Source of the DNA: Rheinheimera sp. 1928-s
Lineage (GTDB): Bacteria > Pseudomonadota > Gammaproteobacteria > Enterobacterales > Alteromonadaceae
Assembly (NCBI RefSeq): GCF_029269265.1
Contig: NZ_JARIXP010000008.1
Span: 62,001-126,000, forward strand
Direction: 5' to 3'
DNA length: 64,000 nucleotides
The notes under the pieces were generated by a model. The model did no database searches. It saw only the letters and a program-made list of their open reading frames with translations, and was not told where the DNA came from. Of the stretch, positions 46,548 through 56,396 are shown piece by piece. How positions within the stretch are numbered: position 1 is the stretch's first letter; each line of letters begins with the position of its first letter. The position numbers were made by a program, and so were the translations under genes.

Positions 46548-48740
46548 TTAATGAAAACGTTTGGCTTCGATCACATCATCAATCTGGCTAACTTTGGTCA
46601 GCAGTTTGTTCAGTGAGTCCAGGTTATACAGCTCCATCGTCATAATGATAGTGGCCGTTTGCTGGGAGATATCTGAGTTACTGCTCATCCGCAGCACGTT
46701 GGCTTTTTCATTGGCCAGAATGCTGGTGATATCCCGTAACAAACCATTGCGGTCGTGCGCCACTATACGAATAGTCACCTCATAACCTGAGGCGTATTTA
46801 TCGCCCCAGGTAGCTTCAACCACCCGTTCACGATGCGCTTCCTGCAAAGTTTTAAACTGGTCACAGTCATCACGGTGCACAGCTATACCGCGGCCCTGAG
46901 TGATATAACCAACGATGGCATCACCAGGCAAGGGCTGACAACAACCGGCCATATGAGTCAATAAGTTACCTACGCCCTGCACCACCACATGGCTTTTTGG
47001 CTGGGCCGACATAGGTTTGCTAATAAGGCGCGGGTCAATTTCAGGCTGTTGAATTTTGCCCGACTGACTTTGCACATAATGCACAACCTGGGTGACTTTA
47101 ATTTCACCGCCACCAATACCGGCCAGTATCTCTTCCATGCTGTTGACGTTAAAACGCGCCAGCACTTTAGGAATATTGTCGATACTAAGATTCAACCGGC
47201 TTAATTCGGTATCCAGCAGATCTTTACCGGCCGCTATGTTTTTATCTCTGTCCTGCAGACGGAACCAGTACTGAACTTTTGAACGAGCACGGCTGGATTT
47301 TAAGTAACCTGAGTTCGGGTTTAACCAGTCTCGGCTTGGGTTAGGTTCGCGGCCCGTTAAGATTTCAATTTGATCGCCGGTTTTCAGTTGATAGGTAAAA
47401 GGCACGATACGGCCGGAAATTTTCGCGCCTATGCAGCGGTGACCCACATTGGAGTGCACATAATAGGCAAAATCCAGCGGCGTGGAGCCAACAGGTAAGT
47501 CAACAATATCGCCTTTAGGGGTAAAGACATAAACCCTGTCTTCGGTGACCTGATTTTTTAACTCTTCAGCTAAATCCGAGCCATCGACCAGCTCTTCCTG
47601 CCAGGCCAAAAGTTTACGTAACCAGCTGATTTTCTCATCCAGTTGACCTTCGCGAGCGGCATGACCAGCACCTTCTTTATAACGCCAGTGCGCTGCAACA
47701 CCCAGTTCGGCATCGTCATGCATCTGATGAGTACGAATTTGAATCTCCACAGGGCGACCCGCAGGGCCAAGCACGACGGTATGAATAGACTGATAGCCAT
47801 TTTGTTTTGGCGTGGCTATGTAGTCGTCGAATTCTTTGGGCAGATGACGCCAGGACGTATGCACTATGCCCAAAGCGGCGTAACAGTCCTGCACCTTAGT
47901 GGTGACAATACGCACGGCGCGAATATCGTACAGCTGATCAAAAGCCAGCTGCTTTTTCTGCATCTTTTTCCAGATACTGAAAATATGTTTAGGTCTGCCG
48001 TACACTTCCACTGAAATAGCAGCGTCCTGCATTTTTTGCCGTACTGAGCCGACAAAATCCTGCATATATTGTTCGCGGTCCAGGCGCTTTTCTTCCAGCA
48101 AACTGGCAATTTGTTTGTAGGTTTGCGGGTGCAGGTAACGAAAAGCTAAATCTTCCAGCTCCCATTTGATTTGGCCTATGCCTAAACGGTTGGCCAGCGG
48201 GCCAAAAATCGCATTGGTTTCTTTGGCAGCCAGTACCCGGGTTTCTTCGTCAGCGTTTTTTACTGAACGCAGGTAACAAATTTGTGCCGCCAGTTTAAGG
48301 ACCACAGCGCGCACATCTTCCACCATGGCCAACAACATACGGCGCAGGTTGTCGGCTTGTTGTGGGTTGCTGCTTTGATTTGGCCCGACCGGAATAGAAC
48401 GAATAGCTTCCATCTGGCGCACTGCGTTTAGCATGGTCAACACGGCGGAACAAAACTGGGTTTCCACCTGCTCCAGATCAATCAGTTTGGCCTCGACCAA
48501 AGGAAACAATAAGGCAGCGGTTAAGGCATCTTTGTCCATACGCAAATCAGCCAGAATTTCGACCATTTCCCAGCCCGTCTGAACTTCGGGCTCTTGATCA
48601 GTTAAATTCTGTTGATGTAACCAGAGTTCGACATCCAGCAGTGCATTAATTTTTGCTTCAGGTAAACCTAAAGCAGTTAACCAGCTCTGAGTGCCGCCTG
48701 GGTGGTATTCGGCGCTATGTGATTGCCTTACCGTTACCAT
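46548..48740 (-). CDS. relA: GTP pyrophosphokinase RelA
   Basis: Ribosome-associated (p)ppGpp synthetase of the stringent response. The 730-residue protein has a degenerate N-terminal HD region without the usual HD pair, the synthetase domain with GRPKHIFSIWKKM near residue 241 and YDIRAVRIV near 264, a TGS domain with VFTPKGDIVDLPVGSTPLDF near 403, a zinc-finger/RIS region with AGCCQPLPGD near 605, and a C-terminal ACT domain. It starts 3 bp after rlmD on the same strand. Confidence 0.97.
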   Translation of the reverse strand: MVTVRQSHSAEYHPGGTQSWLTALGLPEAKINALLDVELWLHQQNLTDQEPEVQTGWEMVEILADLRMDKDALTAALLFPLVEAKLIDLEQVETQFCSAVLTMLNAVRQMEAIRSIPVGPNQSSNPQQADNLRRMLLAMVEDVRAVVLKLAAQICYLRSVKNADEETRVLAAKETNAIFGPLANRLGIGQIKWELEDLAFRYLHPQTYKQIASLLEEKRLDREQYMQDFVGSVRQKMQDAAISVEVYGRPKHIFSIWKKMQKKQLAFDQLYDIRAVRIVTTKVQDCYAALGIVHTSWRHLPKEFDDYIATPKQNGYQSIHTVVLGPAGRPVEIQIRTHQMHDDAELGVAAHWRYKEGAGHAAREGQLDEKISWLRKLLAWQEELVDGSDLAEELKNQVTEDRVYVFTPKGDIVDLPVGSTPLDFAYYVHSNVGHRCIGAKISGRIVPFTYQLKTGDQIEILTGREPNPSRDWLNPNSGYLKSSRARSKVQYWFRLQDRDKNIAAGKDLLDTELSRLNLSIDNIPKVLARFNVNSMEEILAGIGGGEIKVTQVVHYVQSQSGKIQQPEIDPRLISKPMSAQPKSHVVVQGVGNLLTHMAGCCQPLPGDAIVGYITQGRGIAVHRDDCDQFKTLQEAHRERVVEATWGDKYASGYEVTIRIVAHDRNGLLRDITSILANEKANVLRMSSNSDISQQTATIIMTMELYNLDSLNKLLTKVSQIDDVIEAKRFH

Positions 48741-48743
48741 TCG

Positions 48744-50084
48744 CTACTTTCTCCTGTGAAACAAAGCCATCAACTCCAGATGGCTGGTTTGTGGAAACAT
48801 GTCCATCGCACTGATTTTATCCAGCTGATAACCACAAGCCAGTAAAACTTTTGCATCCCGGGCAAAAGTGATCGGATTGCAGGACACGTACAATATCTGT
48901 GCCGGACTTAAAGCCGCTATTTGCTCCACTGCACCCACAGCACCAGCACGGGCTGGATCGAGCAGTACTTTTTGGTACTTCGGCTTATTCCAGTCGGCTT
49001 TGGGCCAGGGCAAATGCAAATCAGCCTGACTAAAACTCAGATTGCTCAGGCCATTTAGTACTGCATTACCTTCTGCCCGCCGCACCATAGTGGTGACACC
49101 TTCCAGGCCGTGCACCCATTTGGCGCGCTGCGCTAAAGCCAGACTGAAGTTGCCTATACCACAATAGAGTTCCAACACCTGATCGTCAGGCCGCAGACTG
49201 AGCCAATCCAGTGCCTGCTGCACCATTTGCTGATTAATCCCCTGATTGACCTGAATAAAATCAGCGGCAGAAAACTTCAGCTTTAAGCCCAGTGCTGGCA
49301 ACTGATAACAAGGTTCTGCAGTTCCGACTTGCCAATGCTGATAAAGTTCAGGCTCTGCTTCGCCTATCCATATGGCTTCGGGCCAGGCCTGGATCAGTGC
49401 TTGTTGATCAGATTCTGGCAGAGGCCGGATATGCCGCACTATTAAATACACCTGACCGTCGGCATCGAGCGCTTCAACATGAGTAATAGCAGAGCCTTGT
49501 TGCAGTTTTGGCAGCTGTTGTTGCAATACGCTAAATACTGGCGCTAAAGCCGGGCTGAGCACTAAACAGTGTTCAATTGAGGTAATAACTTTGTCGTTGG
49601 CTTTACGAAAACCTACAGTAAATTGCTGCGTCTTTTTCTCAAACCAAACACCAATACGGGCTTTACGGCGATAACCTTCACCCGCACTTTTCAGCGGTGT
49701 CAGCCAGGGTAAACTGGTTAAACCCGTCTGATGACGAATCAGTTGATCCACGCCCTGCTGTTTTAGCTCCAACTGGTGTTCAGCCGACAGATACTGCAAC
49801 TGACAACCACCGCAGTCGGCAAAATGCTTACATAGCGGAGCCTGCCGCAATGACGAGGCTTGTAAAACTTTGACCACTTTGCCTTTGGCTGATTTATCTT
49901 TTTGTTCAGTCAATTGCACCTTCACCCGTTCACCGGGCAAAGCACCACTGACGAATACAATGCGCTTTTGCTCAAAGCCTATGCCCTGAGCTTCGTGATC
50001 CAGACGTTCGATCTGTATTTCGATTTGTTTTAACTGTTGAGGTTTATCTCTGGTGCCTTTGGCAGCCTGATAAATTTTGACCAT
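48744..50084 (-). CDS. rlmD: 23S rRNA (uracil-1939-C5)-methyltransferase RlmD
   Basis: SAM-dependent enzyme making m5U1939 in 23S rRNA. The 446-residue protein has an N-terminal TRAM domain (about 15-75), the Fe4S4 cluster motif CKHFADCGGC near 87-96 with a fourth Cys in EHCLVL, the SAM motif VLELYCGIGNFSLALA near 303 and the catalytic Cys in SCNP near 403. It is upstream of relA and divergent from barA, as in E. coli. Confidence 0.96.
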   Translation of the reverse strand: MVKIYQAAKGTRDKPQQLKQIEIQIERLDHEAQGIGFEQKRIVFVSGALPGERVKVQLTEQKDKSAKGKVVKVLQASSLRQAPLCKHFADCGGCQLQYLSAEHQLELKQQGVDQLIRHQTGLTSLPWLTPLKSAGEGYRRKARIGVWFEKKTQQFTVGFRKANDKVITSIEHCLVLSPALAPVFSVLQQQLPKLQQGSAITHVEALDADGQVYLIVRHIRPLPESDQQALIQAWPEAIWIGEAEPELYQHWQVGTAEPCYQLPALGLKLKFSAADFIQVNQGINQQMVQQALDWLSLRPDDQVLELYCGIGNFSLALAQRAKWVHGLEGVTTMVRRAEGNAVLNGLSNLSFSQADLHLPWPKADWNKPKYQKVLLDPARAGAVGAVEQIAALSPAQILYVSCNPITFARDAKVLLACGYQLDKISAMDMFPQTSHLELMALFHRRK

Positions 50085-50170
50085 CTGGACTTAGTACCTG
50101 TGGTGGGCTTTTGGTAAGCCTTGTGTCATTATAAATTCGCTCCGGACTATTCTATCAAGCAGCGCTAAAG

Positions 50171-52945
50171 ATGACGAAAATTGGTTTAAGAGATTGGGTC
50201 TTATTGACCACCCTGGTGCCGACCTTGCTGGTCAGTTTATGCCTTGGGGGTTATTTTAGCTATGCCCGCCATCATGATTTAGCCCAGTATCTGGAAGATC
50301 AGGCTGAAAACATTGCTGTGCCTTTAGCTATAGCCAGTGAACATGCCTTATTACATAACAGCAGGCAGGACGTCAAACGTTTGCTGGATGTCAGCCACAG
50401 AAAAAACTCAGCTCTGGTGAAAAGTATCGCCATTTTTAATGCCGACCACGAGCTCTTTGTCACCACCAATTATCATAAAGACTTTGCCATGCTGAAGTAC
50501 GAGCCAGACAGCGCTATTCCGCAGCAAAGCACCATCACCGACCTTGGCAACTGGCTGGTGATCCGCACGCCTATTTTGCCGGAACAGGCTGATTTCAGCA
50601 CAGATCCAGCCGACCAGCCGCTAGGTTACATCTCAGTACAAGTGGCCAAAGACAAGGTGATGCTGGCACAACAAACCTCTTTGCTGAGCAGTTTGCTGAT
50701 TATTTTGGCAGGGCTTGCCGCTTGTGTGTATTTCAGTTTGCGCCTGATTAAGAAAGTCAGTAGTCCTCTGCAGCAAATGGGCGATGTGATAGACCAACTG
50801 CGGGAAGGTCAGTATCAAAGCCAGTTGCAGCAACCGTTTTTAGGCGAACTGGAGCAATTGCGCTCTGGCATTAATGCACTGGCAACGGCGCTGAAAACCC
50901 ATGACGAAGAAATGCAGCAAAGCATTGAACAGGCCACCAGCGACTTGCAACAAAGTATGGAACAGCTGGAGATGCAAAATATCGAGCTGGACCTGTCCCG
51001 TAAAAAAGCCATGGAAGATAACCGCAGCAAATCTGACTTCCTGGCCAAAATGAGCCATGAATTACGCACGCCACTGAATGCTGTTATTGGCTTTGCCCGT
51101 CAGTTGCTGAAAACCAACCTGACGCACAACCAGCAGGATTATCTGGCCACTATTCAAAAATCAGCCAACAGTTTGTTAAGCCTGGTCAATGACGTGTTGG
51201 ATTACGCCAAACTGGAAGAAGGCAGAATGCCGATTAACCCCGAGCCTTTTTCATTACGCGATTTATTAAATGATTCGGTGGAGTTACTGGCCTCGAATGC
51301 CTTTGATAAACAGCTGGAATTAGTCTTGCTGGTTGAAAACAGCTGCCCTGACGATTTAATAGCAGACCCGATGCGGATCAATCAAATTCTGACCAATATT
51401 GCCGGCAATGCGATTAAATTCACCGAACAAGGCAGTGTAGTGATCCGCGTTAGCTGTCGCCCTATGCCGGATGAACAATGGCAATTGCGCTTTTCAGTGC
51501 AGGACACAGGTATAGGTATTCATGAAGAACAGCAAAAAAGTTTGTTTGGCGGTTTCACTCAGGCCGACAACAGCATAGGCCGTCGTTATGGTGGCACAGG
51601 CTTAGGCTTAGTGATTTCTCAGCGTTTAGTCACAGCTATGGGCGGTAAAATTGGCTTCGACAGCAAAGCAGGCGAAGGTTCGACCTTCTGGTTTACGCTG
51701 CTGTGCAAACGTCATCATTTATCCATAGCTGAACCTTTGCCTTTGGCAGAGCTGAAGCAAAAAACTGTGTTGTATTTTGAGCCTCAGCAGTATTCCCGTG
51801 AAGCCATGTTGGCTCAGCTGGATCATTGGGGACTCAATATTATCAGTTGCAGCAATATGAGCCAGTTGAGCCAGACTTTGGCTTTGCAGCCGCAAATTGA
51901 TATGGCGCTGATTGGCCGCTCTATTTCACTGAATCAGGTGAATCAGGTGATTGAATTGCTGCAGCAGTTACAACTGCACAGCGAACAGCTGTATTTGCTG
52001 GTTAATACCTTGTCGCCGAATTTACGTGAAGTATTACAAGCCTCAGGCGCCAAAGCTGTGTTATCCAAACCTGCACATTACCGCAAACTGGCAATGACGT
52101 TGGCTCAGCCTTATTTAGATTTCCCTGAGCAAAACCCGTTGCAGGACAAACCCAAAGCCCGCTTGCGGGTGCTGTCAGTGGACGATAACGAAGCCAACTT
52201 AAAACTGATTAATACCCTGCTGTCTGAAATGGTCGAGCAGGTCGATTCAGCCCGTAATGGCGCTGAGGCTTGGCAAAAGGCCAACCAGCAGCATTACGAC
52301 CTGATTTTTATGGATATTAATATGCCGGTGATGGACGGCATTCAGGCTTGTCAGCGTATTCAGCAAAGTTCGCTGAATGAAGCCACCCCTATTATTGCTG
52401 TAACAGCTCATGCGTTAGAGGGCGAAAGAGAGCGGCTTTTAGCTTTAGGTTTTTGTGAATTTTTAACCAAACCTCTGGATGAAAAATTACTGCATTACAC
52501 CTTGCGCGAATGTTGCCCTGATTTCCAGCAAGCATTGGCAGCTTCTGTCAGTGAAACTCAGTTGCCACAAAGCAAACAGCTGGACTGGACTCTGGCTTTG
52601 CAAAGAGCAGGCGGCAAACTGGACTTAGCCAAAGAAATGTTATGGATGCTGGTGCAGTCTTTACCTGAAAGCCTGGCTTTGATTCAACAGGCGATGCAAC
52701 AACAAGATGCAGAACAACTGTTGCAACATATTCATAAACTGCATGGAGCCAGCTGCTACACAGGTTTGCCAGTCATCAAACAACTGACAGAACTGATTGA
52801 AACAGAACTGAAAAAAGGTAAACCAGCTGAACAACTGGAACCTGAGTTATTTGAACTGCAGGACAGGATCCAATCCTTATTGCAGGACGCCAAAAACTGG
52901 CCGCCGTTGGTCACTGAGCCAGCACCAACAAAAGTATCAGGCTAA
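50171..52945 (+). CDS. barA: Hybrid sensor histidine kinase BarA
   Basis: Tripartite membrane kinase for the UvrY/GacA response regulator that drives Csr small RNAs. The 924-residue protein has two membrane helices (about 10-30 and 170-190), a periplasmic sensor, a HAMP region, HisKA with His296 in MSHELRTPLN, HATPase_c to about 515, a degenerate receiver-like stretch (about 525-645), a receiver with Asp715 (FMDINMP) and an Hpt domain with His855 (HKLHGAS). It diverges from rlmD. Synteny with relA and rlmD matches E. coli. Confidence 0.95.
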   Translation: MTKIGLRDWVLLTTLVPTLLVSLCLGGYFSYARHHDLAQYLEDQAENIAVPLAIASEHALLHNSRQDVKRLLDVSHRKNSALVKSIAIFNADHELFVTTNYHKDFAMLKYEPDSAIPQQSTITDLGNWLVIRTPILPEQADFSTDPADQPLGYISVQVAKDKVMLAQQTSLLSSLLIILAGLAACVYFSLRLIKKVSSPLQQMGDVIDQLREGQYQSQLQQPFLGELEQLRSGINALATALKTHDEEMQQSIEQATSDLQQSMEQLEMQNIELDLSRKKAMEDNRSKSDFLAKMSHELRTPLNAVIGFARQLLKTNLTHNQQDYLATIQKSANSLLSLVNDVLDYAKLEEGRMPINPEPFSLRDLLNDSVELLASNAFDKQLELVLLVENSCPDDLIADPMRINQILTNIAGNAIKFTEQGSVVIRVSCRPMPDEQWQLRFSVQDTGIGIHEEQQKSLFGGFTQADNSIGRRYGGTGLGLVISQRLVTAMGGKIGFDSKAGEGSTFWFTLLCKRHHLSIAEPLPLAELKQKTVLYFEPQQYSREAMLAQLDHWGLNIISCSNMSQLSQTLALQPQIDMALIGRSISLNQVNQVIELLQQLQLHSEQLYLLVNTLSPNLREVLQASGAKAVLSKPAHYRKLAMTLAQPYLDFPEQNPLQDKPKARLRVLSVDDNEANLKLINTLLSEMVEQVDSARNGAEAWQKANQQHYDLIFMDINMPVMDGIQACQRIQQSSLNEATPIIAVTAHALEGERERLLALGFCEFLTKPLDEKLLHYTLRECCPDFQQALAASVSETQLPQSKQLDWTLALQRAGGKLDLAKEMLWMLVQSLPESLALIQQAMQQQDAEQLLQHIHKLHGASCYTGLPVIKQLTELIETELKKGKPAEQLEPELFELQDRIQSLLQDAKNWPPLVTEPAPTKVSG

Positions 52946-53613
52946 TCATTAGCGTAAGTGCGACGTTTCTGCAAAATATCCTTGATTTGATCCACCGTGG
53001 TATCGTCATTGCAGGATGTGCCTGCAAATAACCATAGTGCATTTTTACCTGCATCAGGAGGCGGCACTCTCCAACACACCCCATGCGCATTAATCAACGA
53101 ACTGCCGTCGGTAAAGGCTTTTACTGGTTTAAACATATCAGGCGCCAGATCAGTATCGACCGGATTGATGGATCTGACCACCACTTCACGTTGTTGGTTC
53201 CACTCTGTCATTGGCTCTGAGGCTTTAGCCGTCACAGAAGCAAGTGCGCGATCAGCCAGCGACATAGGGCCCGCCGCTTCGGTTGGTTTTGACTCACGCA
53301 TTTCTGCATAGGCTGTGGCTTCAAGGGCTGATTTTAGTTCAGCAGCCGGAGTCACTGCTGTGGTTTCAGAAGTTTTGGCCTTGCTAACGGCCGTATTTTT
53401 TTTAGCTGGAAGCACAGATTGTGGTGTTTTGTTTTTAATGATCACTTGCTGTTCAGCAACAATGGCTGGCGCTGGTTTCGCCCGAATTGCAGTGTAACTG
53501 TAACTTTGAATAACAGTTGAAGCTGAGGGCTTTTCAGGCGTTGGGATCACCACAAAGGAGAGCGCCCACAGCAATAAAGCATGAACGACAATAGAAAATA
53601 TCCATATCTTCAC
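52942..53613 (-). CDS. Membrane-anchored Ala/Pro-rich hypothetical protein
   Basis: A 223-residue protein with one N-terminal membrane helix (about 3-24), a long Ala/Lys/Thr-rich periplasmic linker (about 40-130) and a C-terminal folded part with two Cys (HGVCWRVPP and GTSCNDD). The N-terminus resembles TonB-like anchors, but no TonB C-terminal motif is seen. Its stop overlaps the barA stop by 4 bp on the other strand. Confidence 0.75.
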   Translation of the reverse strand: MKIWIFSIVVHALLLWALSFVVIPTPEKPSASTVIQSYSYTAIRAKPAPAIVAEQQVIIKNKTPQSVLPAKKNTAVSKAKTSETTAVTPAAELKSALEATAYAEMRESKPTEAAGPMSLADRALASVTAKASEPMTEWNQQREVVVRSINPVDTDLAPDMFKPVKAFTDGSSLINAHGVCWRVPPPDAGKNALWLFAGTSCNDDTTVDQIKDILQKRRTYAND

Positions 53614-53709
53614 AACAGCACTCCAATGTCAGGCTGAGGTTTCTGACATCGGAGTAACTCAAAGATTCAATAAGCCTGGCAAAAATCACCAACTAAGGTA
53701 TTGATAGTA

Positions 53710-55461
53710 TTAACCTTGGAAGAACTGGACTTTGTTACGCCCTTGCTGTTTCGCCTGGTACATGGCGGTGTCGGCATCTTCAATCAGCTTGGTAAAATGA
53801 TAACCGGATATTTGCGCTGAAGTGACACCAAAACTGGCGCTTAACTGAAACTCATAACCCGAAACGGCGGTATCTATATTGCTGATCGCATCCCGACAAA
53901 TATCGGCCAGCAAGTGCGCTTTATCGCTTTGGCAGCCCGGTAATAAAATGGCAAATTCTTCCCCGCCAATACGGCCAAATACGTCGTTATTGCGCATAAA
54001 ATTGCGACAGGTATCCACAGTCTGACGTAAAGCCCAGTCGCCTGCCGCATGACCATACTGGTCGTTAATTTGCTTAAAATGGTCCAAATCAAACACTATA
54101 AGGGCGGCAGGTAATTGGCCCTTTTCGCATAAAGCCAACGCTTCTTTGGCTGAAGCTGAAAAGTGATATCTGTTGCTGATTGCCGTTAAATCATCGTATT
54201 CAGCCAAAGCTTTAAAGCGCTGACGGGCGACAAAACTGCGGTAAGCCATAAAGGCAAGGCCCAGCACCAGCGCCACTAAAGCAACAATCAACAGTTTGTT
54301 AAAGGTAGCCTGATGTTTCAGTGCTGTTTGTTCGTACTGCAGCAACTGATTGTCTTTATCCAGCAACGCAATTTTTTGATTTTGAGCCAGAATTTCTGAG
54401 TGAGCTGTGTGATAAGCCATTTGTTGTGCTGACTTATCATCCATATAAGCAGTGAAAGCTGCGGTATATTGTTCGTGATATTCCAAGGCTTGCTGATAGT
54501 CTTTTTCAGTTTTGGCAATTTGATGTAATACCGCAAATGTTTCCGCCGCGACTAAGCTGGATCTGTCTTGTTTTAAAGCATCAGTAACTTTTATCGCATG
54601 TTCTTTTGCTAAATCAACCTGACCAAGACCGTAGTAAGCTTGCGCAAGCACACTATCAAATTTCAGTATTAATGAATAATAGCGGGTAGATTCAACCTGG
54701 TTATTATGAGACAGCAGCAAGCTGATCGCACCTTGATAATCGTTCAGGTCTATCTTGTGTCTGGCGATAAGGGCCACGATGATATTTGCCCATAAAGGTT
54801 CATTGCGTTCTGTGCAGTAGGTCAGACCTTCCGCAGATTTCAACTGAAAATCATCTGTACGACCAGACAGATACAGCGCTTCAGCTCTCAACTGATGCGC
54901 GGCGCATACCGCATTTGAACTGGGCTTTTCATTAATTAGCTGATCGATATAACTTAATGACAAATCATATTTGCCTATCAGGTTGTACATCAGAGCGATC
55001 ACCCTCATCCCCTGCTCACGGGCTTCCGGCTGAGAGACCATATCCAGCTGGATGATGAGTTGTTCAAGGTACACAAAGGCATCAAGATAGCGACGCACCA
55101 ACACCAAACTATTGATGGCCAGAGCTTTTGCTCTGAACGAAATAACTGTATCTGCCTGTTCAATCAGTGGCATCAAAATGCTCAGAGCTTGCTGAGTATT
55201 GCCCTCATACACTGCACTGTATGCTTTCAGCAGCGTTAAATACTCTTGCTCAAAGCCTGACAGTTGATTTTCGTCAGCCGTCAGCTCATTCAGCTTTACG
55301 GAAAACTCTTGAAAATCACTGCTTTTAATTCTGTCTAAATACAACAGTTTATCAACCCACACTGTGGCGAGGACAGGTGTAGAAAAACAAGCAAACAGAA
55401 GCGGCAGCAGAAAAAGCCGCACACCTCTGATAAACCTGGGGTTGATTGTTAAAAACAACAT
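53710..55461 (-). CDS. TPR-containing membrane diguanylate cyclase
   Basis: A 583-residue protein with a signal or anchor segment (about 14-33), a periplasmic array of TPR-like helices (about 60-330), a coiled coil, a membrane helix (about 390-411) and a GGDEF domain with GGEEF at 499-503. An RxxD inhibitory site (RNND) lies five residues before it, so the enzyme should be active and product-inhibited. Its ATG directly follows the stop codon of the precursor-like gene at 55462, so it is probably translated with it. Confidence 0.92.
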   Translation of the reverse strand: MLFLTINPRFIRGVRLFLLPLLFACFSTPVLATVWVDKLLYLDRIKSSDFQEFSVKLNELTADENQLSGFEQEYLTLLKAYSAVYEGNTQQALSILMPLIEQADTVISFRAKALAINSLVLVRRYLDAFVYLEQLIIQLDMVSQPEAREQGMRVIALMYNLIGKYDLSLSYIDQLINEKPSSNAVCAAHQLRAEALYLSGRTDDFQLKSAEGLTYCTERNEPLWANIIVALIARHKIDLNDYQGAISLLLSHNNQVESTRYYSLILKFDSVLAQAYYGLGQVDLAKEHAIKVTDALKQDRSSLVAAETFAVLHQIAKTEKDYQQALEYHEQYTAAFTAYMDDKSAQQMAYHTAHSEILAQNQKIALLDKDNQLLQYEQTALKHQATFNKLLIVALVALVLGLAFMAYRSFVARQRFKALAEYDDLTAISNRYHFSASAKEALALCEKGQLPAALIVFDLDHFKQINDQYGHAAGDWALRQTVDTCRNFMRNNDVFGRIGGEEFAILLPGCQSDKAHLLADICRDAISNIDTAVSGYEFQLSASFGVTSAQISGYHFTKLIEDADTAMYQAKQQGRNKVQFFQG

Positions 55462-55737
55462 TTATCCAACTTTCAAAAAGCTGATTTTCTCTGTTTCTGG
55501 CTCTTGCTCCGGCTCTGCCGGTTCATCACCATCTGGTTGATCTGCTGGATGCACACCACAAACAACATTAGTACGGGCTCCTAACATTTGCTCTAAGGCT
55601 TGCTGGTCTCCACTGATTACCGCTGCTACAAGCATAGGATCGGTGTCCGCCATTAACTCTGCTAATTGCTCTGCATTAGCGTAACGTAACTCTGAGCTTT
55701 GACCCATTTTTTCTAATAACTGAATAACAACTGACAT
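55462..55737 (-). CDS. Putative borosin precursor peptide 2
   Basis: A 91-residue protein, paralogous to the one at 57253. Shared features in order are MSxVIxLLEKMGQ and LRYA (helical, 1-20), a DP-x-LxAAxxxG segment (33-43), LGARTNVVCGV at 52-62, an acidic linker (66-83) and a KVG end. The helical half fits the small borosin-binding domain of split-borosin precursors, and the LGARTNVVCGV block is the candidate core. The ribosome site AGGGAG is strong. The stop abuts the GGDEF gene start. Methylation is inferred, not shown. Confidence 0.75.
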   Translation of the reverse strand: MSVVIQLLEKMGQSSELRYANAEQLAELMADTDPMLVAAVISGDQQALEQMLGARTNVVCGVHPADQPDGDEPAEPEQEPETEKISFLKVG

Positions 55738-55835
55738 AGTAACTCCCTGACTTTACGAGAAAGATCTGCAGTATGTCGCAGACAGGCTCAACAACCGAAT
55801 CCACTGTAAAACGATAAAATTAAAAGCACAAGGGA

Positions 55836-55851
55836 AGCAGGTCTTCCTGCT
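55836..55851 (-). terminator. Hairpin downstream of the acetyltransferase gene
   Basis: Stem AGCAGG/CCTGCT with a 4-base loop. On the minus strand it is followed by a T-rich stretch. It separates the methyltransferase-GNAT pair from precursor 2 and may be a weak terminator. Confidence 0.5.
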
Positions 55852-55877
55852 GAAAATAGCTATAAAGATACTTTGAC

Positions 55878-56396
55878 TCAGTCTGGTGTATACCAGTATC
55901 TGTCATACTGAGCGGGGTCAGCACTATAACCAGCAGCAATGTTCGAGCGGACTGCGGCCCTGTTGTCCGGGTTAGTCTGAGTCCATATCTTCACGCCAGT
56001 GAACACTTGGTGCACTCGTTGACTGAACGCCAATTTAGCCTCTGTGCCATACCCCAGACCTTGCCAGTGAGGTAATAACATCAAGCCCACTTCAGCCGTG
56101 GCCGCCTCAGATTGCCACTGATTGACCGCACATAAACCTATAGGGTGGCCATCACGGCATATCGCCAGAAACAAACGCTTAAAAGGTTTTTTTGCATTGA
56201 GACGTAGCGCAATTTGAAAGCTATTTTTGGCTTTTTCTGTATCAAGGGGCGGACCAATAAAGGCCATCACTTCAGCGCTGGTGTATAAATCCAGATACAA
56301 CTGCTGGTCTTGTGGCATAAAAGGCCGGATTAACAAACGGGCTGTTTGGATCACAAAGTGATCTGCAACAGCAGCTTTAGCCCAGTCAGCTGTCAT
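55878..56396 (-). CDS. GNAT family N-acetyltransferase
   Basis: A 172-residue protein of the RimJ/RimL-like GNAT group. It starts with a TARLLIRPF strand near residue 18 and has the acetyl-CoA binding segment LLPHWQGLGYGTEAK near 107-121. Its ATG overlaps the methyltransferase stop (ATGA), so the two are coupled. Acetylation of a peptide N-terminus or of the matured product is a plausible role; the substrate is unknown. Confidence 0.88.
   Translation of the reverse strand: MTADWAKAAVADHFVIQTARLLIRPFMPQDQQLYLDLYTSAEVMAFIGPPLDTEKAKNSFQIALRLNAKKPFKRLFLAICRDGHPIGLCAVNQWQSEAATAEVGLMLLPHWQGLGYGTEAKLAFSQRVHQVFTGVKIWTQTNPDNRAAVRSNIAAGYSADPAQYDRYWYTPD

Noticed and set aside
55462-55737. Ordinary hypothetical small protein unrelated to the methylase
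   Set aside because: It shares the full plan and an identical 11-residue block with the peptide next to the methylase.
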